A program made the translations under genes and the position numbers. Shown one piece after another: positions 34,117-45,600 of a stretch of DNA of 64,000 bases. This stretch comes from Gymnothorax reevesii (lineage: Eukaryota > Chordata > Actinopteri > Anguilliformes > Muraenidae). Location: NCBI GenBank assembly GCA_029721435.1, contig CM056574.1:3316001-3380000 (forward strand), given 5' to 3'. How positions within the stretch are numbered: the stretch's first letter is position 1; each line of letters starts with the position of its first letter. The notes under the pieces are model-generated. The model worked only from the letters and a program-made list of their open reading frames with translations, was not told the origin of the DNA and made no database searches.

Positions 34117-34524
34117 TTATTGATCAATCAAAGAAGTATCAGTTACAACAGCATAGGACACAACCTTATCCCCAGCAAGATCATTACCAAGAAGCAAATG
34201 AACACCTTTGAATGGAAGAGAAGATCTAACACCAGCAGTAACAGGCCCTGAGACCAAGTCTGATTTGAGATGAACATTATGGAGAGGTACACTTGTAAAA
34301 CCACATTCTACTCCTTGAATAAAGACATTAGCCTGAGTAAACATTTTGTCTGAAAAAGGCCAAATATCAGCAAGAATAAGAGATTGGGAAGACCCAGTAT
34401 CCCTTAGAATTCGAACTGGAGCAGATGAAAAAAAATCCTGTGAAAGTGAGACAAAACCACCTGTGATGAATGGCTCAAAACTCTCCATAACAGAATCAGA
34501 CACAGAAGGGAGAAGATCAGGCAA
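34117..34524 (-). pseudogene. Outer element protease
   Basis: The retropepsin motif LRDTGSSQSLIL is followed by LPFKGVHLLLGNDLAG, parallel to the inner copy. The frame stops at 34117. Confidence 0.85.
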
Positions 34525-34581
34525 ACTGACCTTTGATACCAGAGATTCTCTCTTAGTGAAAGCAGTTGGCTTGGTTTCTTC

Positions 34582-35120
34582 TCATTGTTGTTTTTTCTTG
34601 AGAGCAGAACACTCTGAAATAAGGTGACCTTTCTTTTTGCAGTATTGGCAAGACACAGAAGGTAAAGAATCAGAGGATTGCTTCTCACTGGAAGGTTTCC
34701 TCTCAGGAGTGGCCTTAGAATCATTAGAAGTGTTATTAGAAGAAGTCTTGGACTGAAACTTGCTTTGAAATTTAGAAAAAGTGGACTTTTGGACAAATTT
34801 AAACTTATGAGTCAATGCATAACTATCAGCTAGGGTGGAAACATCTTGCAAAGTATTGGCTTGTTTTTCCTCAAGGAAAGTTTTGATATCAGGCTGGATA
34901 CACCTTTTGAATTCCTCAACCAAAATAAGTTGCCTCATTCTATCAAAATCTTTTTCAACTTTCATGGAATAACACCACTGATCAAACAACTGTTCCTTCA
35001 ACCTGCCAAATTCAACATGAGTTTGACCGGCTTCCTTGCGAGAATTCCCAAATTTTTGCCTGTAAGCCTCGGGGACCAATTCATAACCCTTCAGAATGGC
35101 AGATTTGACAAAATCAAAAT
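34582..35120 (-). pseudogene. Outer element gag, C-terminal half
   Basis: The frame contains GYELVPEAYRQKFGNSRK and AQTLADSYAL-like sequence, closely paralleling the inner element's gag, and a CCHC knuckle CQYCKKKGHLISEC near the end. The N-terminal ~200 residues, including the coiled coil, are absent because of the deletion near 35120-35131. Confidence 0.85.
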
Positions 35121-35130
35121 AAAAAAAAAA

Positions 35131-35537
35131 AGTTCTACAAAAAAATATATCCACTATTTAATTCTCTAATAGCACTCTGATACCACTATTTAACTGTTGC
35201 CAAAAAAAAAAAAAAAAAAAACTCTGCTTCTGCTCTGCTCTGCTGTGCTTAAAATCACAGCATTTATATAGATTAGCAACATTCTGGAAAGATCCACAGG
35301 ATTCCTAGGTAATCCCGCCCCCTCCATGCAGGAAGGTGCCAGAAGCTTCTAGAAAGCACTAGTCATTTACATATAAGTGAGATATTACATCAGATCATGT
35401 TTTACAGACACACCACCAGAGGGTGCCAAATGAACAAAATCAATAGCTGACCAGCAAGGCAGCAAAAACATTATCTAACAAATCTTCATTTACAAACATG
35501 AAATACTATGGCGTACATAAAATAAGCAAAAATAACA
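35131..35537 (-). repeat. Outer element 5' LTR (truncated)
   Basis: It aligns with the 3' LTR at 22425-22872 but lacks ~60 bp at the gag-proximal end, where an A-tract replaces it. It also has a longer A-run near 35202-35220. The outer border is ...AATAACA followed by ATAG. Confidence 0.8.
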
Positions 35538-35596
35538 ATAGGATGGGTCAAATGCAGAGGACAAATTACCCCACAGGGTTCAATAAAGGGAATCTT
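35538..35596 (+). mobile_element. tRNA-derived SINE, right part
   Basis: It begins with the duplicated ATAG and continues GATGGGTCAAATGCAGAGGA CAAATTACC...GGTTCAATAAAG. This is the tail that joins the left part at 22310-22424 and matches 44587-44635. Confidence 0.75.
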
Positions 35597-36522
35597 CTTC
35601 TTCATACCACACATTCTCTCCTGGGGAAAAAAGTTAAGTCAGGACTGCAGGCAGGCCGGTTCAGCACCCACAAATCTTCTCATGCAGCCATGTCTGTGTC
35701 AGAGGAGGAAAATCCAGGTTCAAAAAACAAAATCCACTCCATAATTTTATTCCAGTTCACCTGGATTTATTATTCAGCATGATTCCTCCACAAGGGGTGT
35801 AACTAAGAGGATTCAGCTGGATGAGTTCATGGGTGGAGGAAATAAAATGGCCAGTTTTCTGCTCTCTGAATCAAGAATTTTCCACCTTTTTTTGCGATGT
35901 GCTCAGAAAGCAGTTTGCATCATCTCATTGAAATATGTAAAGGCATCCCGGGAAAAGATGTCTTGAAGGCAGCATATCGAGGGTTTGGAGCGCAGCGGTT
36001 ATAAGTCCATTTTAGAGGTTTTGAGAAAAATAGATTTTTAGGTTTCCAAGAGTTCTGTTAAATCAGGTATTTTGTATCATTTTGACCAGTCACTCTTGCT
36101 GCATGATTCAGAAGTATATTAAACACCTAAGTTTTCATAGGAGTGTAACCGCAATGTGATGGTCAAAATTGCCAAAAATGGACGTCACCTCAGTGCTCCA
36201 ACAATTCTAGCACATGATGGGACATAACTCAGTGGTGATTGGTTGAAGGCAAGTTCGTTTGTAATGGAAGACAGACTTCTCTGTATTAAAATTCAAGTTT
36301 GACATTTTGATGAGTAACGTTTAATTCATTTACGCAGATTTTCTTGGACATATCACAAAAGGAAAATGTGAATTCTGATTAACAAGGGGCTCCTCAGAGC
36401 CTTTAATCGGGGCTGTGCATGCACAGGACAATCGCGACCCTGAAAAAGAAGAACGGAGCCGAAACTCCGTGAACTCCGAGTGAAAATTAACGTAGATGGA
36501 CATGAAGTTATTGAGCTCCAAG
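35597..36522. other. Non-coding stretch
   Basis: No recognisable exon, RNA gene or repeat border was seen. It separates the nested retrotransposon block from the hAT-like MITE. Confidence 0.45.
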
Positions 36523-36530
36523 GATTAGCT

Positions 36531-37079
36531 CAGTGGTTCTCAAATTCGGTCCTGGCGCCCCCCTGTGTATGCTGGTTTTTGTTCCAGGTGCAACTGTAAT
36601 TCTAGGATTTTAACAAGCTGTTGTTTTGTTTTAATTAGGTGCATTTATGCAAACATCCACAGGTTCCTCATTGGTGAAACACTGAACACATGGAGGTAAA
36701 ACCCGACAATTTACTTGGCAAACAATGGAGTCACACCTGTTGTGTTTTCTGTTGATTTTATTTGGTTCAGGCAGGTTATTTGGGAAAAACTCAAAACACC
36801 TGTGTTCAGAGCCCTAATTTGGAGCTTATTGATTTTCTCAGAGTCTAATTTGATCTGTTTAAAAAAGTTTTCACCTGAAAATCCCAGCAATTTATTCTCC
36901 ATGGCAGAATGGATATGTCCATCCAAATGTGATTTAAGATGGTAAATAACTACTCTAAACATGGAATGCTGCTAATTAAGACAAAGTAACAGCTTATTAA
37001 AATCCTAGAATTGCAGTTGTGGCTGGAACAAAAACCAGCATACACAGGGGGGCGCCAGGACCGAATTTGAGAACCACTG
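36531..37079. mobile_element. Non-autonomous hAT-like MITE (549 bp)
   Basis: The ends are long inverted repeats: CAGTGGTTCTCAAATTCGGT at 36531 and its reverse complement ending at 37079, with pairing continuing over ~80 bp through CTGGCGCCCCCCTGTGTATG. An 8-bp duplication GATTAGCT flanks it at 36523-36530 and 37080-37087. An 8-bp duplication and CAGTGGTTCTCAA ends are typical of the hAT superfamily. No transposase is encoded. Confidence 0.9.
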
Positions 37080-37206
37080 GATTAGCTGATGGAAAGCTGT
37101 GACAGGGGGTAACAATCTCAAAACCACAAATTCTGGACATAACCATCATGCTCCGAATTCTGTGTCCTTTTCAGTATGAATATTGCCTCCATCAAAGGGC
37201 GAGGTA

Positions 37207-37348
37207 AGCTGATTTCACACCGAATGCCAAACGAATTTTTCGCACGGCAGATTACGTTCAAAGTCAATGCAAAGACGCGTCTTTGCATTGACATTTATTG
37301 TAATCTGCTGTGCGAAAAATTCGTTTGGCATTCGGTGTGAAAGCAGCT
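37207..37348. mobile_element. Near-perfect 142-bp palindromic MITE
   Basis: From AGCTGATTTCACACCG the sequence pairs with its own second half ending CGGTGTGAAAGCAGCT. The arms are ~65 bp with few mismatches, centred on AAGACGCGTCTT at 37271-37282. Superfamily is not determined. Confidence 0.8.
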
Positions 37349-38797
37349 TTACTCTTCCCACGGGCACCGCACAGCCCCACGACAGAGCAGCTTTTGGACT
37401 CGCTGCAGGTAACAGCCTGGTCAGTACCACAAGGTGTCCAGGTATTCCCAAAAAAAAAAACCACACACACGACTTCGAGCCCAGAGAAGTTGACAGTGTT
37501 TCTGCAATTTACCAAAATTTGCAGTAAAACTTTGAACAGGCTTTTGTGAACTATGCACTGCAGTATTTGAAAAAAGGTTTCCCATTGTAATCCAGAGCCA
37601 GTGTGGTGACATCTTCCAGATTAATGTCAGCTCTAGATGCATCAGGAATATTCAGCTTCGGAGACGGAGGGGGACACGGGACACGGGACACACCTTCTGA
37701 AGGGCAGATCATTTCCTGGATGCTGCTTTTGAATCAAATCACCCACTGACATGAGTTTCAAATCAGATAATTCAAATTTTCCTCATTACTAGTCCTAAAT
37801 TGGCAGAATGTGTTTTTTTTTTTTTTTTTTAAATGAGTTGCAGGCCTGAATGGCAGGAGTAGATGGGGGTGCATTTTCAAATAAAATTACCTGGAGCAGA
37901 CAAAAGATTAAATATCTTGTCTTCATATCATCTGTACTGAAATACAAGTCAAAGTAAAGCAAGAAATGACCACTTCCATTTGTGTGCATTTTCCAAACCA
38001 AAAATTAACAGACAGCAACAGCACGTGATGAATTTTCTCTTTAATAGAGACTCACACACAGGCAGTACATCACAGGACATCTGCAGCAAGATGGCAGTAA
38101 GTAGAGTGTGTGTTTGCGAGCGTGTGGCTCGCACCCACAGAGGTTGTTATGGTTGAACATTCTGTGCATCGCCCAATCACTGAGCAAACACCAAGGATTC
38201 AGGCAGTTTAAAAGACAAGACTTCTGTAAAAAGGATTAAAAACATACAGCCATCTTGCAAGACAGCATCCAACTCCAAATTCACAACTTAACAGTCAAGA
38301 CCAATCAATCCATAAACTCAGTGCAAACCGAAAATTAACAGGCTGTACGACGCTCCCCTTCAGACATTAAAAAAATAAAATAAAAAAAAATCCTGCTGGT
38401 TCTGGAGCAGGGGGGGGGGTTGTGTAACCATCATGAGATCACATTTCATCATGGCCCATCAGAAGGGGGAGGGGCAGAGGTGGGACAGCCCCCATTATGA
38501 TGACATCACAGGAGTTCCAATCAGCCGCATCACTCAGGCTCCACCCATTTTGAGGATTGTGACTTGTCGTCAACGGCAACTGAAGCCATAGAGACTGGAG
38601 GCTACAGGTTACAATAAGAGTTAAGTGCTTGAGAGGGAGGAGCAGAGGATTATGGGACGGCTGGCCAGGATCAGGACATGGCGCGTGTGGTGATGTAAAT
38701 GTGACTAACGGGGTTCTGACAGAGGGTTTGAGGAACAAAACTAACACTGACCGCTGACTTGGAGAGAACTCGTACTGGCGGGTCAGGGCCGGCAATA
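37349..38797. other. Flank of cdc25a: likely downstream or 3' UTR DNA
   Basis: No second gene was recognised. TTTAAT at 38036 reads ATTAAA on the minus strand and could be a polyadenylation signal of cdc25a. No AATAAA was noticed between 38000 and 39500 on that strand. A T18 run lies at ~37811-37830. Confidence 0.3.
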
Positions 38798-39362
38798 GAC
38801 CTGAAAATTCCGGGGTTAATATCCCTCCCTTTAATGAAAAGAATTAGTCCTGGCTAATTCTAGATGGTTTTCCTTCATTAACACGTTTTCCAATTCAGGA
38901 GTAAATAAAGTGGCAATTAAAGACACGGCTTCTCTCCCCCCATGCGATCTAACAGCGACAAAATAATGGACTACATTCATTACAGAAAAATAATTTGATT
39001 ATAATTAGGTCTATGCACCGGCACTTGGTGACAGTATTTCAGAACTCTTCATTGAATGAAGGTAATTTCGGCGACAAGTACGTCCACCTGTTTTTGCAGC
39101 ACAGTCACGCAACTCGCGGTAAGAAATGGACAGCTGTGCGATTGGAAAATGTAAACGGACGAAACCACGTACTCGTCACCAAAATTACCTTCATTCGCTG
39201 AAGAGTTCTGAAATGCTGTCGCCGAGTGCGGGTGTATAGGCCGAATGTCGTGTCTTTAAGCAGTGTCTTTAATTGCCACTTGATTATTCTTGAACTAAAA
39301 AACACCCAGAATTAGGACTAACTTGTCAAAGGGATGGATATTTGCCGCCGAATTTTCAGGTC
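38798..39362. mobile_element. 565-bp foldback MITE with TA duplication
   Basis: The left arm starts GACCTGAAAATTC and the right arm ends with its reverse complement at 39362, both flanked by TA (38796-38797, 39363-39364). Pairing extends with gaps over ~250 bp per arm, including GTGGCAATTAAAGACAC and TTTCAGAACTCTTCA blocks. A TA duplication suggests mobilisation by a Tc1/mariner-type or similar transposase. It lies 141 bp past the cdc25a stop, probably within its 3' UTR. Confidence 0.85.
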
Positions 39363-39502
39363 TAGTGCCCGACGTGCCATTACTAGTTTTCGTAGTTGGC
39401 AGTTAACATCTGCAGGAGTCAGTCGGCAAGGGGAGGGCGGAACGGAGACAAGACGGCAGACGGGCGGGAACACAGACAGGATGGCACAGTTAGCGCAGGC
39501 GT

Positions 39503-39643
39503 TCAGAGCTTCTTCAGTCGGCTGTACAGGTCACGCTTGCTGCGCTCCCCCGCCCAGGTGCGGCTCTTCAGCCGAAACCTCCGCAGGTCCTCCTTATATT
39601 CCTCGTGATGCATGGGCCTGTAGGACTGGGGCTCACACTGCGA
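39503..39643 (-). CDS. cdc25a: cdc25a exon 15 (terminal)
   Basis: Codes for [37 protein letters not shown] and DLYSRLKKL, then TGA at 39505-39503. This is the CDC25A-type tail involved in cyclin and 14-3-3 binding. Confidence 0.96.
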   Translation of the reverse strand, partial: SQCEPQSYRPMHHEEYKEDLRRFRLKSRTWAGERSKRDLYSRLKKL

Positions 39644-42600
39644 CTGCAGAGAGGGAGAGCAGGACATTAGCTCAGGGTGTTTATCAGGACAGCAGGCCAT
39701 GCCAACCGCTCAGCGTAACTGCATCCCTCACAACCCCTGCAGCCCGAGCGCCGCATGTACGAGACCCTGGGTCAGGAATCACCAAATCCAGCTCAGCTTC
39801 CCCTTCCGACACGTCATTATCTGAATAAACACTCCTGATTGGTCAGACCGTCATTACACCTGTCTCACAGGTAAAGGAAGGGTGTAAGCACAGCATTTCT
39901 GCGACGTACAGATCAAGCGATCGTCCATCCACCCGTCCCCCACCGGTTTTAGTGTGTGTAGATTATACTCCACTGAATGTTTAGAAATTTCCTTTTTCAG
40001 TGATGATCTGAATAATTTAAACAACGTAACTCCAGATCACATGCAGTACCCAGATGGCCAGCTGCCATAATCCCTCCACGCCTACCGTTGGAAACAGGAG
40101 TCATGGCATCGTGCTCATTAATATTCATGAGAAGGTGGGGAGAGGACTGCAGCTGTCGTTAACTCTCCTATAATAACGAGCACCGCAACATCACACAAGG
40201 ATCTTCACTCATAACATCACAACACCCTGTGGCTGATCTGCTTCTTGTACGAAACTTACGGATCCAACTCATTCACCAATAGGATTGCAGCCCCTCCGTG
40301 ACACTCAGAGGCCGAATAATGCAAGCAACCGATTGCACCACATTCATACAGACTACGACGAGAGGACCGAGTTTGCCAATAAGCCTATAATCCGACAGCA
40401 GTAAAGCGGATATTACAGCTCATGACTGATGTTAAAAAAGCATTAGCAGAGGTCTGTACAAAACGAACTGTTCAGAGTAAGTTCTGCTTCAGAGTTAAAC
40501 TCGTGTTGAAGAGGCCTAATGTGATCGGTCACAAACACGGCTGGATTTCAGTTTAAAGTCACTCCAATAAAAATAACATGCGCCATTCGCAGTCTATAAT
40601 TACTTGAACTTAGGAGGCGTGTGTGCGTAACACACCTGATGATGCGGAAAGAACTCCTTGTAGCCGCCCTTCAGCACGTAGAGCTCAGGGTAGTGTAGGG
40701 CGGGGTACTCGTTGAGTGTACGGTCGCGCTCACGCACGAAGCGACACATTCGGGGTCCGCGTTCCGAGGAGAACTCGCAGTGGAACACCAGGAGAACCCG
40801 CTTCTCCGGACAGGCCGGCAGGATGGGGTTCCGCAGGAGGAAGTCCTCCACCTGGTCCTCCTCATGAAGGTTCACTGCACCCTGGGGGGGGAGAGATGAA
40901 TTATAAAGACAAATTTACATTCTATATTTAGACTATCTGCTTTTGACTCTGTCCTCCATGACTTACTTCTGCATAAACTTCAGGTTTATGGATTTCATGG
41001 CAATCTCTTAAAGTGGCTTGCATCATATTTATCTAATCATAAACAAAGTTTTTGATGGTGCTCTAACCTCCTGGTCTCCTGTTACATCAGGAGCTCCCCA
41101 AGGATCAATATTAGGTCCTTTAATGTTTTTGTTGTACATAACATGCCAAGCAGGACTTGCGCAGTGACACAGGTTGCTTTGTTCGCGGACAATTCAAAAT
41201 GGATAAGAGAAATCAAAAACAAGCAAGACTTCACAACTGCAGTGCGACCTTGAAAACATTTGACTGGAGTCGCAAATGGGATATGAGATTTAACACTGCC
41301 AAATGTAAACTTTTGTATTACAAGGAAGTGATCCCCCATTCTTCATTAGTACGCAATAATTGCGTACTATGCATTATTGAAATAGTTGAATTGAAATGGA
41401 TTATAATTGAAAAAGTTTATTGCGAACGTGATCTCGGGATTGTGGTGTCAAATTTATCATGGAATGCACATGCAAATGTACTGGTCAGTAAAGCAAATCT
41501 CATGCTAGGATTAATTCAAAGAACTTGTAGTCACTCGTGTTCAATTCAAACGAAAAGTGTATACTTCGCTCATAAGACCACTCTTGGAATATTCTACCCA
41601 AGTTGGGCTGTATGATCTAAAAAAAATCTCCTTCACATCGAAGGTACGCAAAGGAGAGCAACCAAGTACATTCTTGGTTACAGTGATTGTGAAGGTAGTG
41701 ATTACAAAGTCCGTCTAATGAAGCTGAACTTATTACCACTTGGCTATCGGCGTGACATAATGGACTGTATTTCTGTGTAAATGTTTGAGGGGTGAATATG
41801 ACATTTCCTATGAGCATTTTGTTTCATTCCAATTGGAGGATAGTTTTTCAATGCAAATTCCAAAATTTAGGACGGAAACTTTCCAACATTCGTATTTTAA
41901 TAGAATACTTTGCATATGGAATGCCAGTGAACTTTATCAACCTTCTGATACCACAGCTGCTTTTAAATCAAAGTTATTCAATTATCACAAAAAAAATTCA
42001 ACGATAATTTTTCACCCAACAACTCTTGTAAATGGGCTGGCGAATGCCGTCGTAAACGCCATCGCCTAATCGTTACTTTTTTTGGCTGCTTTTACTCTGC
42101 ATTTCTGAGGCTTCTTTTCCTTGTTTTTAATCGTATTTTTTTGCAATTTCTGTTCATGTAATTGGAGGATTAATCACTATAGGCGCCTTGTCACCTGTGC
42201 GATCTCATCCTGACTGCTGTCAAAGTTTAATAAATAAAATAAACCTCGCACACCGGAGCGGGGCTGCAAGTGCGGGATATCCCACGCGTACACGCAGAGC
42301 GAAGCCTCACCTGGATGTGTCCTCCCTCGAACTCGTAGGGGTAGCGGCAGTCGATGACGATGAGTCGCTCTACCAGGTGGTCGAACTCCCCGTTCAGCAC
42401 AGCCACCATCTGAGACAGGAGAGCATTCAGTGTTTACAGGGTTACCATGGAAACACCTGAAAGACCCGAGTAAAAACTGAACCATAAAACCGCTGTTCTG
42501 AAGGCTGAACGCCAAACTCACCACGTCAGACGTGACGTACTTCAGATCCTGGTGTTTTCCCTCCACGGTGGGCAGGACGAAAGGCTGAGGAAACAAATAT

Positions 42601-45600
42601 AGAGCAGTTACACACACACACACACCCACACACTAATCGTGACAGGTGCTTCACAGTCCTGATTGGTGGATCAGACGCAGGGATTTTCGCCCATTCCCTG
42701 TAACACACACGAGCCGCTGATGCCCATCTCCGCCCTACAGTCGCTCAGATTCCGCACCAACACAGACCGACTCATCAGCCCAGGCCACTCCACCCAATAC
42801 ACTAACCGCAAAAATGAATGCTGCCGATTTGCCAGACTGGTCCAACCCAACCCCCCGAGCACAGGGTGTGTGTTAAACCTCAGTTCTGGAGGATCAGGCG
42901 TAGGCGTGTCTCACCTTGGTGAAATCTCCAATCAGCTCCTTCACCCCATCGCTGTCCAGCAGCCTCTCGATCTCCGTGTGGCAGAAGGATTTGGATCTCT
43001 GGGCTCGACGTGCCAGCTGCAGGGGCGACATGTCCAGTCAGTCACACATTCCTATTGAAGTCCTTTCATTGATTTACAATTACTTCCTGTGAAGGACAGT
43101 TGATCAACTTGACAGTCCGGTCAGCTGCAACTGCATGGACGTAGCCTTCGAAAGCCCGCTTCTCCCCTTTTTTGCGCATTATTCAGTCAATATTGTCGCC
43201 ATGGCAACCAAAATCAGGTGTCATTAGTGAAGTATAACGCAGGTCCATACCAAATATGAAAGTAATCGGCCTGAACAACATCCAGAGACGCGGACACAAC
43301 ACGCGTGAATCCAAAGCCGACGCCCAACTTCGTCTGGGGGGCTACAATTATGTCACATCAAAATATTCACTCACTTCCCAATGCAAATGTACACAAAGAA
43401 CCCAAGAGCACAGGATATTCCATTTCTCAGAACTGGCCGCATTAACATGAATTTCATTTGATGGGAGCATCCAGTTCAACCAATTAACCTCCAGACCAAA
43501 CATCCCGGACCAATGAGCCCTCGGGACAGTAACAAGCAGCTCATTCAGACACAGTGATAAATCTGATCAGGAGACTCGGATACACCAACAGACCTTTACA
43601 GATGCTGAGCGGGGCTGGAGTTTGACATGTCTGCAGACGTCACGCATGACAGAAATGGGACACTACTCACCGCCTGGGCCTCCTCTTCCTCCGTAGGGTG
43701 AAAGGTCATCACCCCGGCGACGCTGCGCCGCCTCTTCACGCGCACGGGCGTGTGATCGTCACGGGGAGGGGGGTCCGTCCGCTTCAAGGGGGGGCGGCCA
43801 GCCAGCGAGGGAGAGCGGAACCGGCAGCGAATCAGGGGCTGCGACAGGGAAAGGGGCGGGGTCAAAACCTTACCATTTTCTAATAATATAAAAGCTGCAG
43901 TGACCAATCCTGTCAATGGCACCATCTACGCAAGTTCGCACCTGCTCCTTCGAGAAACGTATTCCTGGCTCGGCTGAGCAGAAGCAACAATGGCTGTGAA
44001 GAAATTCACTTCACCATCGACAGCTAACAGGGAAACGCCGATAAGGCGCAGCCCAGATAACACAAACCGTGACAACAACCCTTTTTTCTCTTTCACATGG
44101 CCAACTATAGAAATGCAAAAGCAACGTGTTCAAAGCTCAAAACATGGCAGGATACCAGGGGAGACTTCTTATTACCATTTGAATTTGTAACCCCTTGTGA
44201 CCGGTTTGTAACGGCAAGCTAAGCTTGGTAACAGCTTAACTTACTTACTACACCGTGTGTATGATTCGGTGCTAGAATTTGAAGTTATTCCGCTCATGCT
44301 GTTGGGATTTTGTTTCGCAGCGGCTGTGATTCATTTGTCAGCGCCACGGTGGTGCAGTGGTTAGCACTACTGCCTCACAAGGGTGTGGGTTCGGATCCAG
44401 CCTGGGGCCTTTCTGCATGTTCTCCCCATGGGTTTCCTCCGGGTACTCCAGTCCCCCCCCCCCCCCCAACCACAAAACATGCATCACAGGAACACTCCTG
44501 CCAGAACCCCTGACCAAGGAACGGGCTTTAGAACTGGAGTTGGTCCCCGGGCGCTGCTCTGTGGCTGCCCACTGCCCCCAACTATGGGATGGGTCAAATG
44601 CAGAGGACAAATTACCCAACGGGGTTCAATAAATGTACCAAATCTCATCTGTCCAGTATTGTTTATTTTGGTTCTGAATTAGGCATTTTTAGATCTGAAA
44701 TGTGATGAGATACCCCTTATTTCAAACCTCGCAGTGTATGTAAAATATGTTGATGTTAGAATAATGCTGGGGAAGGGATCAAAGCTTGAAGACTGAAGGA
44801 GTTTTGTACACCTATCGCTGCTGTTGAGTCTACATCAGAAGGCACCAGGTTACCTGGGCGTAGGTCACAACCTGGGACGCGGGAGACAGGGAGGAGTGAG
44901 ACCAAATTTACCGCTAGTCATTCGCCCATTCATTTAGTGCAATCAGTTAATATTCATCGATATGCGCCTCAGGAGGACTAATTCTATTCTTAAACTACCT
45001 TTGAGCACACATTTCCGCTTCAAACCACGAACAAGCGGTTCATTGAGTCTCGGTTTCGATGGTTCTCTGCGGCAGATGCCCGATGCTTGCCCGACATCCA
45101 CATCACATGACGATTATTCACGTTTTTCATGACGTCATTTGGGCGGTAAGCCATTTGAGGAATCAGCAGGTGCAGCAATTGGCTGGGAGGAATCCCTCTC
45201 GGCCGGATACAGGTCTCCCCAAATCACCGTCCCCCGCCAACCTCCCATTACCCGGGCATCACGAGTGAGGACACGGATACAGGTCTCCCCAAATCACTGT
45301 CTGATGACAGTCTGGCCAATCAGAGGCAAGAATTTGATTGCCTACACAGAAAACCAGGACTGGATTTGCATTTGAGGGCAAGACTGAGGAAGCCCTGGAA
45401 CAAAAGTATTAAACAGGACCACCACCAGCAGTTCTGGGGGCCCAGGGGTCACACAGCGAGCCGCTGAACAAACATGGTGCTGACACATACCGACTCGGGC
45501 TGGTCCGGCGCTCGGTCCTGCACCAGCGGAGCCGTCAGCAGGCTGGACATTCCCATTGGCAGGTCCGAATCACCCTGAGGAGAGAGCGCACACACACACC

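Larger units (their letters stand above)
22425..35537 (-). mobile_element. Outer Gmr1-like Ty3/Gypsy retrotransposon, split by nested insertions
   Basis: LTR copies lie at 22425-22872 and ~35131-35537, start TG and end CA in the minus orientation, and are flanked by the 4-bp duplication ATAG (22421-22424, 35538-35541). The internal coding order on the minus strand is gag, protease, integrase, reverse transcriptase, RNase H. Integrase before reverse transcriptase is the order reported for Gmr1-like Ty3/Gypsy elements. The N-terminal half of gag and the primer-binding site are missing: an A-rich junction near 35120-35131 joins mid-gag to the LTR. A second LTR element and a Penelope-like fragment are inserted inside. 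Confidence 0.85.

Noticed and set aside
1..35596. Endogenous retrovirus with an envelope gene
   Set aside because: No envelope-like frame (signal peptide, fusion peptide, transmembrane segment) was found after pol in any of the three LTR elements; they are Ty3/Gypsy retrotransposons.
44341..44400. Genuine tRNA gene
   Set aside because: A and B boxes are present, but the sequence continues as a known-type SINE body and tail, and a cloverleaf was not found.
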